From: Pedobacter sp. Hv1
Lineage (GTDB): Bacteria > Bacteroidota > Bacteroidia > Sphingobacteriales > Sphingobacteriaceae
Direction of reading: 5' to 3'
NCBI RefSeq assembly: GCF_001412215.1
Contig: NZ_LLWP01000002.1
Location: forward strand, 397,478 to 461,477
DNA: 64,000 nt
Shown: in pieces, positions 1-9,043 of the stretch
How the letters are laid out: every line of letters begins with the position of its first letter
Position numbering within the stretch: position 1 is the first letter of the stretch
The notes under the pieces: generated by a model
What the model was told of the DNA's origin: nothing
Database searches by the model: none
The model's input: the letters and a program-made list of their open reading frames with translations, nothing else
Program-made: the position numbers and the translations under genes

Positions 1-252
1 CATTCCATATTTATCGGCCAGTTGCAGGTACATTTCTACCAAATCTACTGGTGGCTGATAACAGCCTTGTTTTTCTTGGAGGTATAAAGACGGGTAAGTA
101 ATAAACCTCCGATAGCCACTTCTAATCAGGATGACGGTATCAATACCAACAGATTTCATGTGGGCAAAATCGCGATCCCATTCCTGTCTGCCCCAATTCT
201 GGTGCGGAATGTCATGAGAGATCTCGTCTATAAATGTTCCAGTAATTTTCAT
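1..252 (-). CDS. DUF4434-family protein, N-terminal part (cut by window edge)
   Basis: This open frame of 84 codons starts at the ATG at 252 and runs off the left edge without a stop. The N-terminus (MKITGTFIDEISHDIPHQNWG, then a WDRDFAHMKSVGIDTVILIRSGYR-like stretch) matches the start of the DUF4434 family, TIM-barrel glycoside-hydrolase-like proteins common in Bacteroidota sugar loci. There is no signal peptide, so it is probably cytoplasmic. It starts 4 bp after the stop of the upstream SGNH gene and is therefore translated from the same transcript as the utilization locus. Family membership rests on the N-terminus only, and the catalytic part is outside the window. Confidence 0.75.
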   Translation of the reverse strand, partial: MKITGTFIDEISHDIPHQNWGRQEWDRDFAHMKSVGIDTVILIRSGYRRFITYPSLYLQEKQGCYQPPVDLVEMYLQLADKYGM

Positions 253-256
253 GCGA

Positions 257-943
257 TTACAGGTATTTTTTCTTTTTTAAATAATCAACCCAAAGCACAT
301 AAGCCGGCGGATTGATGTGAATGCCATCAATGGTTAATTCTGGTTTAATGTTGCCCTTGCCATCATTAAATACCTCGTGCAGGTTGATGAAAGTTAAATT
401 ATACTTACTGGCAATGGCTTTGATTTTTTCATTAAGTTCAACAATCAAATGCCCTTTATTTTTAAGGTAGGCTGCTTTTAATATCTCATCGTTCATTGGC
501 AGTACGCTCTGTAGGTATAATTTTGTTTTTGGCGATCCCTTTATAAAACGTTGAACAATTTTTTCGTAATTCTCGGCAATCACAGTTACTGGAAGATTAC
601 GTCCAATGTCGTTGATGCCAATTAGCAAAAACAATTTGCTTGGCTTACTTGCAATAATGGGTTCAATTCTGGCCAATACACCAAAGGTATTATCGCCACC
701 AATGCCCCTGTTCATTACCACCTTGCCCGGCAGCAATTCGTGCCACATGCCACGCTCTGTAATGCTGTTTCCTAAAAAAACAATGGCATTAGGGGTTTGT
801 GGAAGGGTAACAAATAGTTCCATTCTTCCCTGATAGTAAGTATTGTTGTAACTGCTATCGATCTTTACCGTTTGGGCACTGGCCAATGAAGCAGCTAGGG
901 TACAGCAACCGAATAGTGTGGCAAATAGGTAATTTATTTTCAT
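257..943 (-). CDS. secreted SGNH/GDSL-family esterase (paralog 1)
   Basis: A 228-residue protein with a signal peptide (about residues 1-23, ending ASAQ). All four SGNH blocks are present: FLGNSITERG with nucleophile Ser60, the GIGGDNTFG block II, IGINDIGRN block III with Asn111, and IDGIHINPPAY carrying Asp206 and His209. Such enzymes remove acyl groups, usually acetyl, from sugars, and this one should act in the periplasm. It is the next-to-last visible gene of the utilization operon and lies 18 bp from a paralog of the same length. The two share blocks I-IV and an LYLQSVLP stretch, so they look like a tandem duplication. The substrate is unknown. Confidence 0.88.
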   Translation of the reverse strand: MKINYLFATLFGCCTLAASLASAQTVKIDSSYNNTYYQGRMELFVTLPQTPNAIVFLGNSITERGMWHELLPGKVVMNRGIGGDNTFGVLARIEPIIASKPSKLFLLIGINDIGRNLPVTVIAENYEKIVQRFIKGSPKTKLYLQSVLPMNDEILKAAYLKNKGHLIVELNEKIKAIASKYNLTFINLHEVFNDGKGNIKPELTIDGIHINPPAYVLWVDYLKKKKYL

Positions 944-961
944 GTTGTTGAGTTTTAAATA

Positions 962-1639
962 TTATAGGTATTTCATTTTCTTTAGGTAATTGGCCCAGAT
1001 TACATAGGCCTCTGGCTGCAAATGCAGTCCATCTGTTGTTAAGCTGCGTACCAATTGACCATTTTCGTCTTTGAGCACATTAAATAGGTCGATATAAGGC
1101 AGATTATGCTTCACTGAAAGTTCTTTCATCAGTTTGTTTAAAGCAATGATGCGTGGGTTGCGGATATTATCATAAATGGAAGCCAATATCGACTCTGTAA
1201 CCGGCAATACGCTTTGTAGGTACAGCTTGGTTTTTGGTGCATCATGTTTTACTTTCAAAATAATGCGTTCGTAATTGTGAGCAATATCTTCTATTGGTGT
1301 ACCACGTTTGATATCGTTTACACCGATCAACAAAAAGATCTTGCTTGGTTTTTGTTTAAGGACAGGATCTAAGCGGTAAAAAACACCGTAAGAATTGTCT
1401 CCACTAATCCCTCTATTGATCACATTTGGAAGCCCGGTAACATCTTGCCACTGCCCTACTTCTGTAATGCTGTTGCCTAAAAAAACAATCGGGTTTTTCT
1501 GTACAGGTAGGGTTTCAAAATATTTTAGTCGTTTTACATAATACCCATTGGCATAGGTACTGTCTTTTACCGCTTTCTCTTGTGCACTGCTATAAAATGG
1601 CACTGTAAAAAGGATTAACATCAAAAAAAATCTATTCAT
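962..1639 (-). CDS. secreted SGNH/GDSL-family esterase (paralog 2)
   Basis: A 225-residue protein with a signal peptide (about residues 1-20, YSSAQ). SGNH motifs are FLGNSITEVG with nucleophile Ser57, GISGDNSYG, IGVNDIKRG, and TTDGLHLQPEAY with Asp203 and His206. It is closely similar to the next gene downstream and probably arose by tandem duplication. It lies 34 bp downstream of the permease gene. The role is inferred as periplasmic sugar deacylation within the locus. Different residues around block II and before Asp203 may mean a different acyl position or chain length. Confidence 0.88.
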   Translation of the reverse strand: MNRFFLMLILFTVPFYSSAQEKAVKDSTYANGYYVKRLKYFETLPVQKNPIVFLGNSITEVGQWQDVTGLPNVINRGISGDNSYGVFYRLDPVLKQKPSKIFLLIGVNDIKRGTPIEDIAHNYERIILKVKHDAPKTKLYLQSVLPVTESILASIYDNIRNPRIIALNKLMKELSVKHNLPYIDLFNVLKDENGQLVRSLTTDGLHLQPEAYVIWANYLKKMKYL

Positions 1640-1673
1640 ATCTATTATTTATTCAGTCTTTAAAATCAGTTAA

Positions 1674-2966
1674 TTATTCGGCTACAACTGTTTCAGGCTC
1701 TTGCTCTACAGGCATTAAGGGCACCAGCCAGGTCACAATAAAAGCTGGTATGGTAGCAATCAATACCCATATAAAAAACTCCTTATACCCCAGATAATCG
1801 CTCAGCAAACCACTGATCATGGATGGGATCATAAAACCTAAATTCATTAAACCACTGCCAAAAGCGTAATGGGCCATCTTGTATTTACCAGGGGCGATGT
1901 TCTGCATCATAAACAAGATCAAACCCACAAAACCATAACCGTAACCAAAATATTCGATGGCAACTGCCGATGCAATTACATAAATATCTTGAGGCATGGC
2001 AATGGCCAGAAAAGCATAAGCCGCAAACGGCAGGTTAAAAAAGGCACATAAAATCAATAGCGTTTTTTTGGTCAACCCCTTATTAGAAACGTAATAACCT
2101 GCAACGATAGAACCTAGCACGAAGGCGATTGACCCAAAAACGCCATATAACACGCCGATCTGCGAAGTACTCAGTCCTAAGCCTCCCGATTCCCTTGACG
2201 CTTTAAAAAACAAGGGAATGATCTTGATAGCCTGACCTTCGGCAAAACGGTAAAAAACAATAAAACACAAACTGAACCAGATGTTCTTTTTTTGAAAGAA
2301 AGTAACAATCACATCCTTTAATGTCGCAAAACCTTCTTTTACAGAAGTAACTTCCTTCACTTCATTTCCTTCTGGAATTACCCTCATGTTGTACAAACCC
2401 AACAGCACCATAATAATACCATAGGTGAACATGACGATCATCCAAGCATTTTGGATTCCGATTTCTTTCTCCAACTGACCAGCCATGTACACCAATACCC
2501 CACCAGATAAAACTTTGGCAATGTTATAGAAAGCACCTTGCCAGCCTACAAATTTGGCCTGTAGTTTTGGCGTCAATTCATTTAAATACACACCATCTGC
2601 AGCAGTATCGTGTGTAGCACCACTAATGGCAATAATGGTTAAAATGGCAATAGAGAAACTAAAGAAATGGCTCATTTGTAGGGTTAGGGCCAAAAGGCCA
2701 AACAATACACCAGTAAAAATTTGTGTGGTATACACAAAAAACTTTTTGGTTTTGTACATCTCTAAAAATGGCCCCCAAAGTGGTTTAATTGTCCACGGAA
2801 ACATAATCAGTGAAGTCCAAAAGGCAATTTTCGTATCAGAAATCCCCAAGTTTTTATACATGATAGAGCTTGCGCCCGATAAGGCTACAAAAGGCAATCC
2901 CATGGCAAACCAAGTAGTTGGGATCCAATAGATAGGGTTTATATGTTTAGTTTTAAGTTTCGACAC
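1674..2966 (-). CDS. AmpG-like MFS permease
   Basis: A 430-residue polytopic inner-membrane protein with about 12 hydrophobic segments. The N-terminal region (WFAMGLPFVALSGASSIMY, FPWTIKPLWGPFLEMYK) is typical of the AmpG/PAT branch of the major facilitator superfamily, which imports sugars and muropeptides. In this locus it probably carries the released mono- or oligosaccharide from periplasm to cytoplasm. The start is GTG at 2966; no in-frame ATG precedes the first helix. It lies 42 bp after the DUF5009 gene and on the same strand. AmpG itself takes anhydromuropeptides, but family level alone does not prove that substrate here. Confidence 0.85.
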   Translation of the reverse strand: MSKLKTKHINPIYWIPTTWFAMGLPFVALSGASSIMYKNLGISDTKIAFWTSLIMFPWTIKPLWGPFLEMYKTKKFFVYTTQIFTGVLFGLLALTLQMSHFFSFSIAILTIIAISGATHDTAADGVYLNELTPKLQAKFVGWQGAFYNIAKVLSGGVLVYMAGQLEKEIGIQNAWMIVMFTYGIIMVLLGLYNMRVIPEGNEVKEVTSVKEGFATLKDVIVTFFQKKNIWFSLCFIVFYRFAEGQAIKIIPLFFKASRESGGLGLSTSQIGVLYGVFGSIAFVLGSIVAGYYVSNKGLTKKTLLILCAFFNLPFAAYAFLAIAMPQDIYVIASAVAIEYFGYGYGFVGLILFMMQNIAPGKYKMAHYAFGSGLMNLGFMIPSMISGLLSDYLGYKEFFIWVLIATIPAFIVTWLVPLMPVEQEPETVVAE

Positions 2967-3008
2967 AATAGTGGTTGTTTTGAGGTTATAGATATGTAGG
3001 TTGAATGG

Positions 3009-4400
3009 TTAGGTTTTCCAGAAAAATTTAAGTCGTGTAAAGCATATGGTAATCAAAGCTACAACACCTGTAAAAATGAGGCCACGAGCAAAACCATTGA
3101 TTGCGTTTGTACTCATGGCATCGAGATAAACAGAGAGCGTACTAATTTTAAGTAATGGGATGAGGAACAGGTTACCTGCAGTGTAGGCAATCATCGGGTT
3201 TTTTCCATTGGCGGCCAAAAAGTCCATCAGTTTTTTAAAACAGCCCAGTCTTTCTACAATGCTAAAACTAAGCAAAGCGAAAAAGGATAATCCTGAGCAC
3301 ACAAAATAATAGCTGTAAGTAGAGTAATCTTTTTTAATGCCACCTTCATAGGCCTCAAAAAATAGACCTAGCAATACTAGATAAATTCCGGCTTGTGTAA
3401 GCTGTTTAATGGTCTGCCCAGCTTTTATCTTTTTGATTAAAACAGACAATGCCAAGCAACCTATCGCATTTAAAGCCAAATTGAGCACTAAAGCTCTGGT
3501 AAAAAGGCCCCATAAATTAATTACAATTAAAGCGGTAGCAATGCAGGCAATAAGGATAAATATTCTTTTAGAAGAATCTCTGATCAGTTCTGCTTGTTTA
3601 TTTTCTTTTAAAAACCAATCGCCAGCCAAAGTACCGGGAATAATAATGAATAAGTATTTAAGGTAGTAAAACTGGTATAACCAAGCTGCAGGCGACCAAT
3701 TAAAGATAATGCTATTGATACTATCTACCTCTTTGGCCCCTAAAAAGATGGCCATTACAAAAGGTAAAATACCTATTCTTAGCCATGGGCGATTTCTGGT
3801 CAAATACCAGATCAAGCCGCCAAAAAAGGCCATATTGGCCAATACCAAGATAATGATATCGCTCTTGGCCAAACTGAATTGACCATAAGCAAAAGGATAC
3901 ACATAAAGGAAAATAACTGCAGCTAAAAATCCTATTATTTTAATAGCCAAGGCCACATACTTTTTAACAAAGCGTGACCAGTTCCCGTACATTAAAAAAA
4001 GTAGGATAAAGCCTGCAATAGAAAGTACATGTGTAAATATGGTGGGTTGCTTGTCCATTACCCAAGCTCTGGCATGTAGGGTAAAAATGGCAAAAAAGGC
4101 CAGTAAAACTAATCTTGTTGCCAATTGTAAAGCAATTTTATAAAAAGGTTGCTGCTCTGCTTTGCTATTTAAAGCTAAAGGAATGGCTGCTCCCATAGAG
4201 AACAGAAAAAATGGGAATACGAGGTCGACCCAAGTAATACCTGGTATTTCTGGTTTAAATACATGATAAGGTGGAGGAGTTTGTGCATGGAACATCCATG
4301 CTGGCAAAACCTTTCCAAAAGCAATGCTACTGCACAGCACCATTAACAATATGGCTGTTCCGCGTAACACATCTAAAGATTGATTTCTAGCTATCTGCAT
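3009..4400 (-). CDS. DUF5009 / HGSNAT-like membrane acyltransferase
   Basis: A 463-residue membrane protein with about 11 hydrophobic helices. The N-terminus LDVLRGTAILLMVLCSS is the helix-1 signature shared by acyltransferase-3, NagX and heparan-alpha-glucosaminide N-acetyltransferase-like proteins. ITWVDLVFPFFLFSMGAAIP is the next conserved block of DUF5009. Known relatives move an acyl group from cytoplasmic acyl-CoA across the membrane onto a sugar, and proteins of this type are frequent in Bacteroidota glycan loci. It lies 11 bp from the metallophosphoesterase stop side and is clearly co-transcribed. Whether it acts on the imported glycan is inference. Confidence 0.8.
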   Translation of the reverse strand: MQIARNQSLDVLRGTAILLMVLCSSIAFGKVLPAWMFHAQTPPPYHVFKPEIPGITWVDLVFPFFLFSMGAAIPLALNSKAEQQPFYKIALQLATRLVLLAFFAIFTLHARAWVMDKQPTIFTHVLSIAGFILLFLMYGNWSRFVKKYVALAIKIIGFLAAVIFLYVYPFAYGQFSLAKSDIIILVLANMAFFGGLIWYLTRNRPWLRIGILPFVMAIFLGAKEVDSINSIIFNWSPAAWLYQFYYLKYLFIIIPGTLAGDWFLKENKQAELIRDSSKRIFILIACIATALIVINLWGLFTRALVLNLALNAIGCLALSVLIKKIKAGQTIKQLTQAGIYLVLLGLFFEAYEGGIKKDYSTYSYYFVCSGLSFFALLSFSIVERLGCFKKLMDFLAANGKNPMIAYTAGNLFLIPLLKISTLSVYLDAMSTNAINGFARGLIFTGVVALITICFTRLKFFWKT

Positions 4401-4411
4401 TCCTTTGTAGC

Positions 4412-5866
4412 TTATAATTTAATTTCTTCGGTGTAAATGTTTCCAAAACGGTCAACCGCTTCTATCTTCACTATTTTAGCACCAGATGATGGCGTTGCCG
4501 TAAAAAGATGATCCGTTAGTCTGGCTTTCATCCAAGTATATTTAACAGAGCCATTCAAATATTTAAGGGCATCAGTATCGTAATCTGTAGTTTGTTGCAT
4601 ATTGCCCATGGCTTTGCCATCTTGGTACCAAGTTACTTTCCATTGTGGATCCCAGTTCCATACATTTGCAGTAATGGCCTGTGGTCTTAATTTTGAAGTA
4701 CCGGGAGCATAAACTTTCATCTGGAAATCTTTGGCATGGCCTAATGATTTGTAATACCAACTTACCTGATCTCCATTAATTTCATAAACGCCATAACCTC
4801 CAGGCGTTCCATCTTCACAAACGGGGCCCGTCCACCAAGCCGAACAAACTGCAGCATGAATGTGCTCGTATATACCATCCTCGATCCTATTTTCGTTATA
4901 ATGGGTATGGCCTGTTAACAAATGTGCCTGGTAAGGTTTTAGCATTTCATAAAGATACTTTCTGTTAAAGGTGATGTTGCCAGGATTGTCTTCCTTTTTT
5001 TGCTCCCTCGTTTTTTCATTGGTATAAGCAGAAATATGCATAGACACAAAAACAGGCGATCCCGGTTTTACTGCTGCCAGATCTTGTGCCAACCATTTGA
5101 ACTGTTTTTCGGTAATGTAGCCAATGTAGTTATAACTGTTACTGTAATAAAAAACATTGTCTAATACAATGTAGTGTGCATTGCCCCTGTTAAACGAGTA
5201 CCATGTTGGGCCAAAACTTTTCTTAAAGGTGAGGTCTGATTTTTCGTCACTTCTGGTATTGATATCCATATCGTGATTGCCCAATACCTGAAAAAAAGGA
5301 ATACCTGTATTCTTTACTGCCTTTTTATACTCAGCGATGATATTGGGTTGATCCCACGAAATATCTCCAGCAGAGATACCCGTTACTGGTCCCTTTTTCA
5401 GCAATTCTGCTGCATGGGCACGTGTATCTGTGACCACTTGTTCATGTAGTTTATCGGCATGTTCCTGATTATTGATCTGTGGGTCTGCCCAAACCATGGT
5501 AAAGTGCCGACGATCATCTTGTTTCATTTTAGTCAACTTAAAATCTGCTGTAAAATTCCCTTTTGCATCTTTTGGAATTGCTTGATAGAATTTCGCAAGC
5601 TGATCATCGACAGGAATTTCATAACCAGAAGGAACGCTTAGGTAAACGAAATCGGCTTCGTTGGTACTCTCCAATCTATATTTACCATTTGCATCTGTAA
5701 AAACGCAGTTGGTACCATCAGTTACCATCACCCCTTTTATGCCTTTAAGCTGTTGGTCTACAACTTTGCCCTTCAGTACAACATGAATGGAAGCTGCTGG
5801 ACTAAAAGAGACCAGCAGACCACACAACAAACTAACTAAGAGCAAAAATGTAAACTTTAATTTCAT
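4412..5866 (-). CDS. secreted three-domain calcineurin-like phosphoesterase
   Basis: A 484-residue protein with a signal peptide (about 1-25). Residues ~28-110 form a carboxypeptidase-regulatory-like beta-sandwich (MetallophosN), ~118-345 the metallophosphatase core, and ~345-484 the MetallophosC domain. Metal ligands are visible as WADPQ, GDISWDQ, GNHD, MHIS and TGHTHYNE. The first motif is DPQ rather than DxH, as in other members of this three-domain family. It probably cleaves phosphomono- or diesters in the periplasm. Only 1 bp separates it from the upstream glycosidase-like gene, so the pair is translationally linked. Its place inside a SusCD locus suggests a phosphate-decorated glycan. 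Confidence 0.85.
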   Translation of the reverse strand: MKLKFTFLLLVSLLCGLLVSFSPAASIHVVLKGKVVDQQLKGIKGVMVTDGTNCVFTDANGKYRLESTNEADFVYLSVPSGYEIPVDDQLAKFYQAIPKDAKGNFTADFKLTKMKQDDRRHFTMVWADPQINNQEHADKLHEQVVTDTRAHAAELLKKGPVTGISAGDISWDQPNIIAEYKKAVKNTGIPFFQVLGNHDMDINTRSDEKSDLTFKKSFGPTWYSFNRGNAHYIVLDNVFYYSNSYNYIGYITEKQFKWLAQDLAAVKPGSPVFVSMHISAYTNEKTREQKKEDNPGNITFNRKYLYEMLKPYQAHLLTGHTHYNENRIEDGIYEHIHAAVCSAWWTGPVCEDGTPGGYGVYEINGDQVSWYYKSLGHAKDFQMKVYAPGTSKLRPQAITANVWNWDPQWKVTWYQDGKAMGNMQQTTDYDTDALKYLNGSVKYTWMKARLTDHLFTATPSSGAKIVKIEAVDRFGNIYTEEIKL

Positions 5867-5867
5867 T

Positions 5868-7274
5868 CTATTTCTTCAATCCTTCTCTTAAAGCACCCCA
5901 CAATGGCTGTTTAAGCCTGTTATATTGTGGTGCATATACGTGTACCACATCAAACAACATTACGCCCCCAGTAGCATTATCCAATATGTATTTAATGGTA
6001 TTGCTAATTGATTTTTGGTCTGGCCAATCTACATTGCCCATATCTATACTACCATATAAAGGCATTTTATTTCTGGTAATGTATTTACCTCCTTTAAGCG
6101 AGCCTTCTACGCTCCACCAATGGTAGGCTAAGTTTGCAGTTGCAGGGTTATCTTTCATCATCAATTGAGTAAAATAATTCCCTGTCATAAGTAGGTCTAA
6201 CTGCTCAGCATAGCCTGTTTTGTTATAATCTGGGTAAGCCCAATCAAATTTTAGATCCGTATCGTTAAACGGATCATAATCTTGACTTGCCCAATTTACC
6301 CCTACCTGGTAATAAGTGGTGTACCAAGCACCTACATAAGTTCCAAATTTCATGTTCGGTTTTACACTTTTAACCGCAGCTCTTGCTTTTACAAAGAAAT
6401 CATGAATTACTGTAGCTCTGTACAATAACCATCTTTTGTAGTATTTACCTGTTGCATTTGGCAGCACTTGATCGCTAGAAATTTTCCATGAGGTTACAAT
6501 ATCAGATGGGAAACTCATTTTTTTAGCTTCAGAATCTTGGTATTTATTTTCTAAGAACTTGATGAAATCATTTTTACTGAAATCAGAAAAATCTGCACTT
6601 ACATCTGTATAACGACCATAATCAAGCAGCATTCCATCCAATTCGTATTTACCAACAATCTCTTTGATGATATTTAAGGCTCTTTCCTGAACTGCAGGAA
6701 TAGATGGGTTAACAAAACCATTTTTCCCTGTTGAAGTTACCGGAACACGGTTTCCGTTTACATCACAAACAATAGACTGGTATTCGTTTTTCCATTGCGC
6801 ATCTTCAAATACTTTTCCCCTTGCTTTAGAAGTTTCGCCTTCTACAAAGGTTACGATAGAGGCATATACCTTAAAGTTTCTTTTTTTAGCTTCTTTGATA
6901 AAGTAACCTGCATAATCAACTCCTGCAGGAATTGATTTACCATCTTGCGAAGTAACCTGAGGACTATAATTACTTGGGTACATGGTATAACCTGAAGAAC
7001 CCTTAAGATCGAGTACCAAACCAGTAACACCAACTTCTTTCAAGGTATCTAAGGTGGTTTTGATCATTGCCGTATCACTTAAGCGACCATAGGTACCAAA
7101 TACATTAGAGCGGGCATCAACCCAAACTATGGCTTCTCTTCTTCTTTCCTCATTAACCACAGGTGGTTTCGGATCAGGTTTTTCTGGATCAGGAGTAACC
7201 GTTTTTTTACAAGAGCTCAAGGCCATTAAGGCAATCAAGGCCGTTGCACCTATCGAATAAATTAATCTTTTCAT
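5868..7274 (-). CDS. GHL10-like glycosidase lipoprotein (alpha-amylase-fold family)
   Basis: A 468-residue lipoprotein with lipobox LMALSSC near residue 21, followed by a Pro-rich linker. The body resembles the GHL10/YngK-type TIM barrel: REAIVWVDARSN at strand 1, GVTGLVLDLKGSSGY, the sugar-contact region PAGVDYAGYFIKEAKKRN, NPSIPAVQERALNII, and KYELDGMLLDYGRY, whose Asp and Tyr sit where the family places its active site. It is expected to be anchored to a membrane facing the periplasm or cell surface and to hydrolyse an oligosaccharide. Specificity is unknown. It is separated from the SusCD block by an intrinsic terminator and may be expressed at a lower level. Confidence 0.78.
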   Translation of the reverse strand: MKRLIYSIGATALIALMALSSCKKTVTPDPEKPDPKPPVVNEERRREAIVWVDARSNVFGTYGRLSDTAMIKTTLDTLKEVGVTGLVLDLKGSSGYTMYPSNYSPQVTSQDGKSIPAGVDYAGYFIKEAKKRNFKVYASIVTFVEGETSKARGKVFEDAQWKNEYQSIVCDVNGNRVPVTSTGKNGFVNPSIPAVQERALNIIKEIVGKYELDGMLLDYGRYTDVSADFSDFSKNDFIKFLENKYQDSEAKKMSFPSDIVTSWKISSDQVLPNATGKYYKRWLLYRATVIHDFFVKARAAVKSVKPNMKFGTYVGAWYTTYYQVGVNWASQDYDPFNDTDLKFDWAYPDYNKTGYAEQLDLLMTGNYFTQLMMKDNPATANLAYHWWSVEGSLKGGKYITRNKMPLYGSIDMGNVDWPDQKSISNTIKYILDNATGGVMLFDVVHVYAPQYNRLKQPLWGALREGLKK

Positions 7275-7289
7275 TATACTAGGGTTTAA

Positions 7290-7328
7290 ATAAAAAGATG
7301 GTTCTGCCTGTGAATAGGCAGAACCATC
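7290..7328 (-). terminator. intrinsic terminator/attenuator inside the utilization locus
   Basis: A perfect 13-bp stem (7297-7309 with 7316-7328) and 6-nt loop is followed, in the minus direction, by a U-rich stretch (TTTTTATTTA). It lies just after the DUF5018 gene and before the GHL10-like gene. It should stop part of the transcripts so that SusC-SusD-DUF5018 is made in excess over the downstream enzymes. Confidence 0.85.
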
Positions 7329-7337
7329 AAATAAGTA

Positions 7338-9014
7338 TTAAGGTGCGTATTTAGTAAATTCGTGTGCAATGATACCTCCATTGGTAAGGAGCATGTACAC
7401 CTGCATTCTTTGCTTATCTGCTGATAGTCCGATTGTCACATCACCAGTACCATTTGAATTGGCATTGGCACCCAAGAATTCTTCAGAATTATAGATATTA
7501 AATGTATTGTATCTTGGATCTGATGGTGCAAGGCTTATCTTAGAGTTTTCTGTAACATCAAACAAGCCCAAAACTGCATTGTTATAACTAAATGATTTCA
7601 CAAATTTCTGGATAGCCAAGTACTTGGCATTGTTAAATTCGATATAATCTGTAGCAAAGTGGAAAATACCAAATACAGTGGTTGAATTGTTAAAACCAAA
7701 CATACTTTGATTGCTAACGCCATTAACCAGTGCAATTTCAAATTGGTAATTGATAAAGTAATTTCCATTTGGATCTGTAGACACAGGTTGAGCATCTGCT
7801 TGATAGCCCATAAATGAAGCTGCACCACCAGTAACCGATTCGTATTTGATCACCTGAGGATCTTGACTAACCGCTGCACCGTTTTTAAGTGTCCATTTGT
7901 AGATAATTTGAGATTGACCACCTGTTGTTGTAATTACAGCATCGCCATTTAGGTTACCATAAATATTTAAACGACGACCTATACCACCATCACCTGTAAT
8001 TCCGGTTGGATTGCTATTGGTCCATTCAATTAGTTTTACCGGAGTGGCATCGATATTGGCCCATTTGTATACGATAAACTTACCACCTTTAGCAGCATAG
8101 GTTGTACCGATAATATTGCCGTCTAAGTCATTGGCAATTTGGAAAGCCAAGGTACTAAATGGCAATGCCATATCTTTAACATACTCTCCTGTATTTCTAT
8201 TGAATACACGGTATTTAGCCGGATTGGTACGCACCACAGTAATCAGGTAATCGCCAGACACTGCCAAAGCAGATTCCATGTTACTGGTAAAACCAAGTTC
8301 ACTAGCGGTTTTGCTCCATAACCTACGGTTAATCCCCACACCATAATCTAATTTAACTGGCTCTGTAGCTTTTAGGGTATAGGTTTTTTTAGTACCATCT
8401 TTACCCGTAATTACCAATGGCACATTTTGCGAAAGGTTAATGGTTGATCCAGTTGCAATAGAACTTGTAGAGTGTTTATTGATGTTTAAGTTCAATTTAG
8501 CTGTTGATACATTGGTACCTGGCAAGATATAGAACAATACATCGCTGTCTTTAATTACCGCTTCTACCTTTTGGGTACTAGCACCAGCTGCATATTCTAC
8601 ATTGGCACTGGTAATAGAAACATCGCCTACTTTACGGGTAACTACAACAAACGATTTTGTTGCACCAGAACCTGAGGTAATAGTCAATTTAAAAGGTTTA
8701 GATACATCTTGCACCAAACCCAATGCTGGCGATACAATGGCATCAGAAGGAACTACCGATCTTAAAATTACTTTAGAAAGGTCTACCTCATTATCAGAAT
8801 TAGCTGGATAATAATAAGGAATATCAAAATAGATGGTATCCTTATTGGCACTTATCCTTGCTTCGAACAGCCTACTGCCGCCCTGCCCCTCTAAAGTGGC
8901 ATAAATATCTGCAAGCTCATTGCTCTGGTTTCTCACAACCGGCTCGGCCTTTTTGCAGGAGTTAAGCATTAAAACAGTGAATGCTGTAACTACAATTAAT
9001 GATATTTTTTTCAT
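7338..9014 (-). CDS. DUF5018-type surface lipoprotein
   Basis: The start is taken at the ATG at 9014, which gives MKKISLIVVTAFTVLMLNSC with a lipobox Cys at residue 20. A longer in-frame ATG at 9041 would bury the lipobox behind nine residues. The protein is 558 residues. The N-terminal ~200 residues have two immunoglobulin-like repeats (KSFVVVTRK and KTYTLKATE end two similar strands) typical of DUF5018. The remainder looks like a beta-propeller of Gly/Asn-rich strands. The gene follows susD by 29 bp, the usual place of a surface glycan-binding lipoprotein (SusE/F-like position). No catalytic motif was recognised, so binding is the likely role. Confidence 0.75.
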   Translation of the reverse strand: MKKISLIVVTAFTVLMLNSCKKAEPVVRNQSNELADIYATLEGQGGSRLFEARISANKDTIYFDIPYYYPANSDNEVDLSKVILRSVVPSDAIVSPALGLVQDVSKPFKLTITSGSGATKSFVVVTRKVGDVSITSANVEYAAGASTQKVEAVIKDSDVLFYILPGTNVSTAKLNLNINKHSTSSIATGSTINLSQNVPLVITGKDGTKKTYTLKATEPVKLDYGVGINRRLWSKTASELGFTSNMESALAVSGDYLITVVRTNPAKYRVFNRNTGEYVKDMALPFSTLAFQIANDLDGNIIGTTYAAKGGKFIVYKWANIDATPVKLIEWTNSNPTGITGDGGIGRRLNIYGNLNGDAVITTTGGQSQIIYKWTLKNGAAVSQDPQVIKYESVTGGAASFMGYQADAQPVSTDPNGNYFINYQFEIALVNGVSNQSMFGFNNSTTVFGIFHFATDYIEFNNAKYLAIQKFVKSFSYNNAVLGLFDVTENSKISLAPSDPRYNTFNIYNSEEFLGANANSNGTGDVTIGLSADKQRMQVYMLLTNGGIIAHEFTKYAP

Positions 9015-9043
9015 TACGAATATTTTTAGGTGAATAGCCATTT

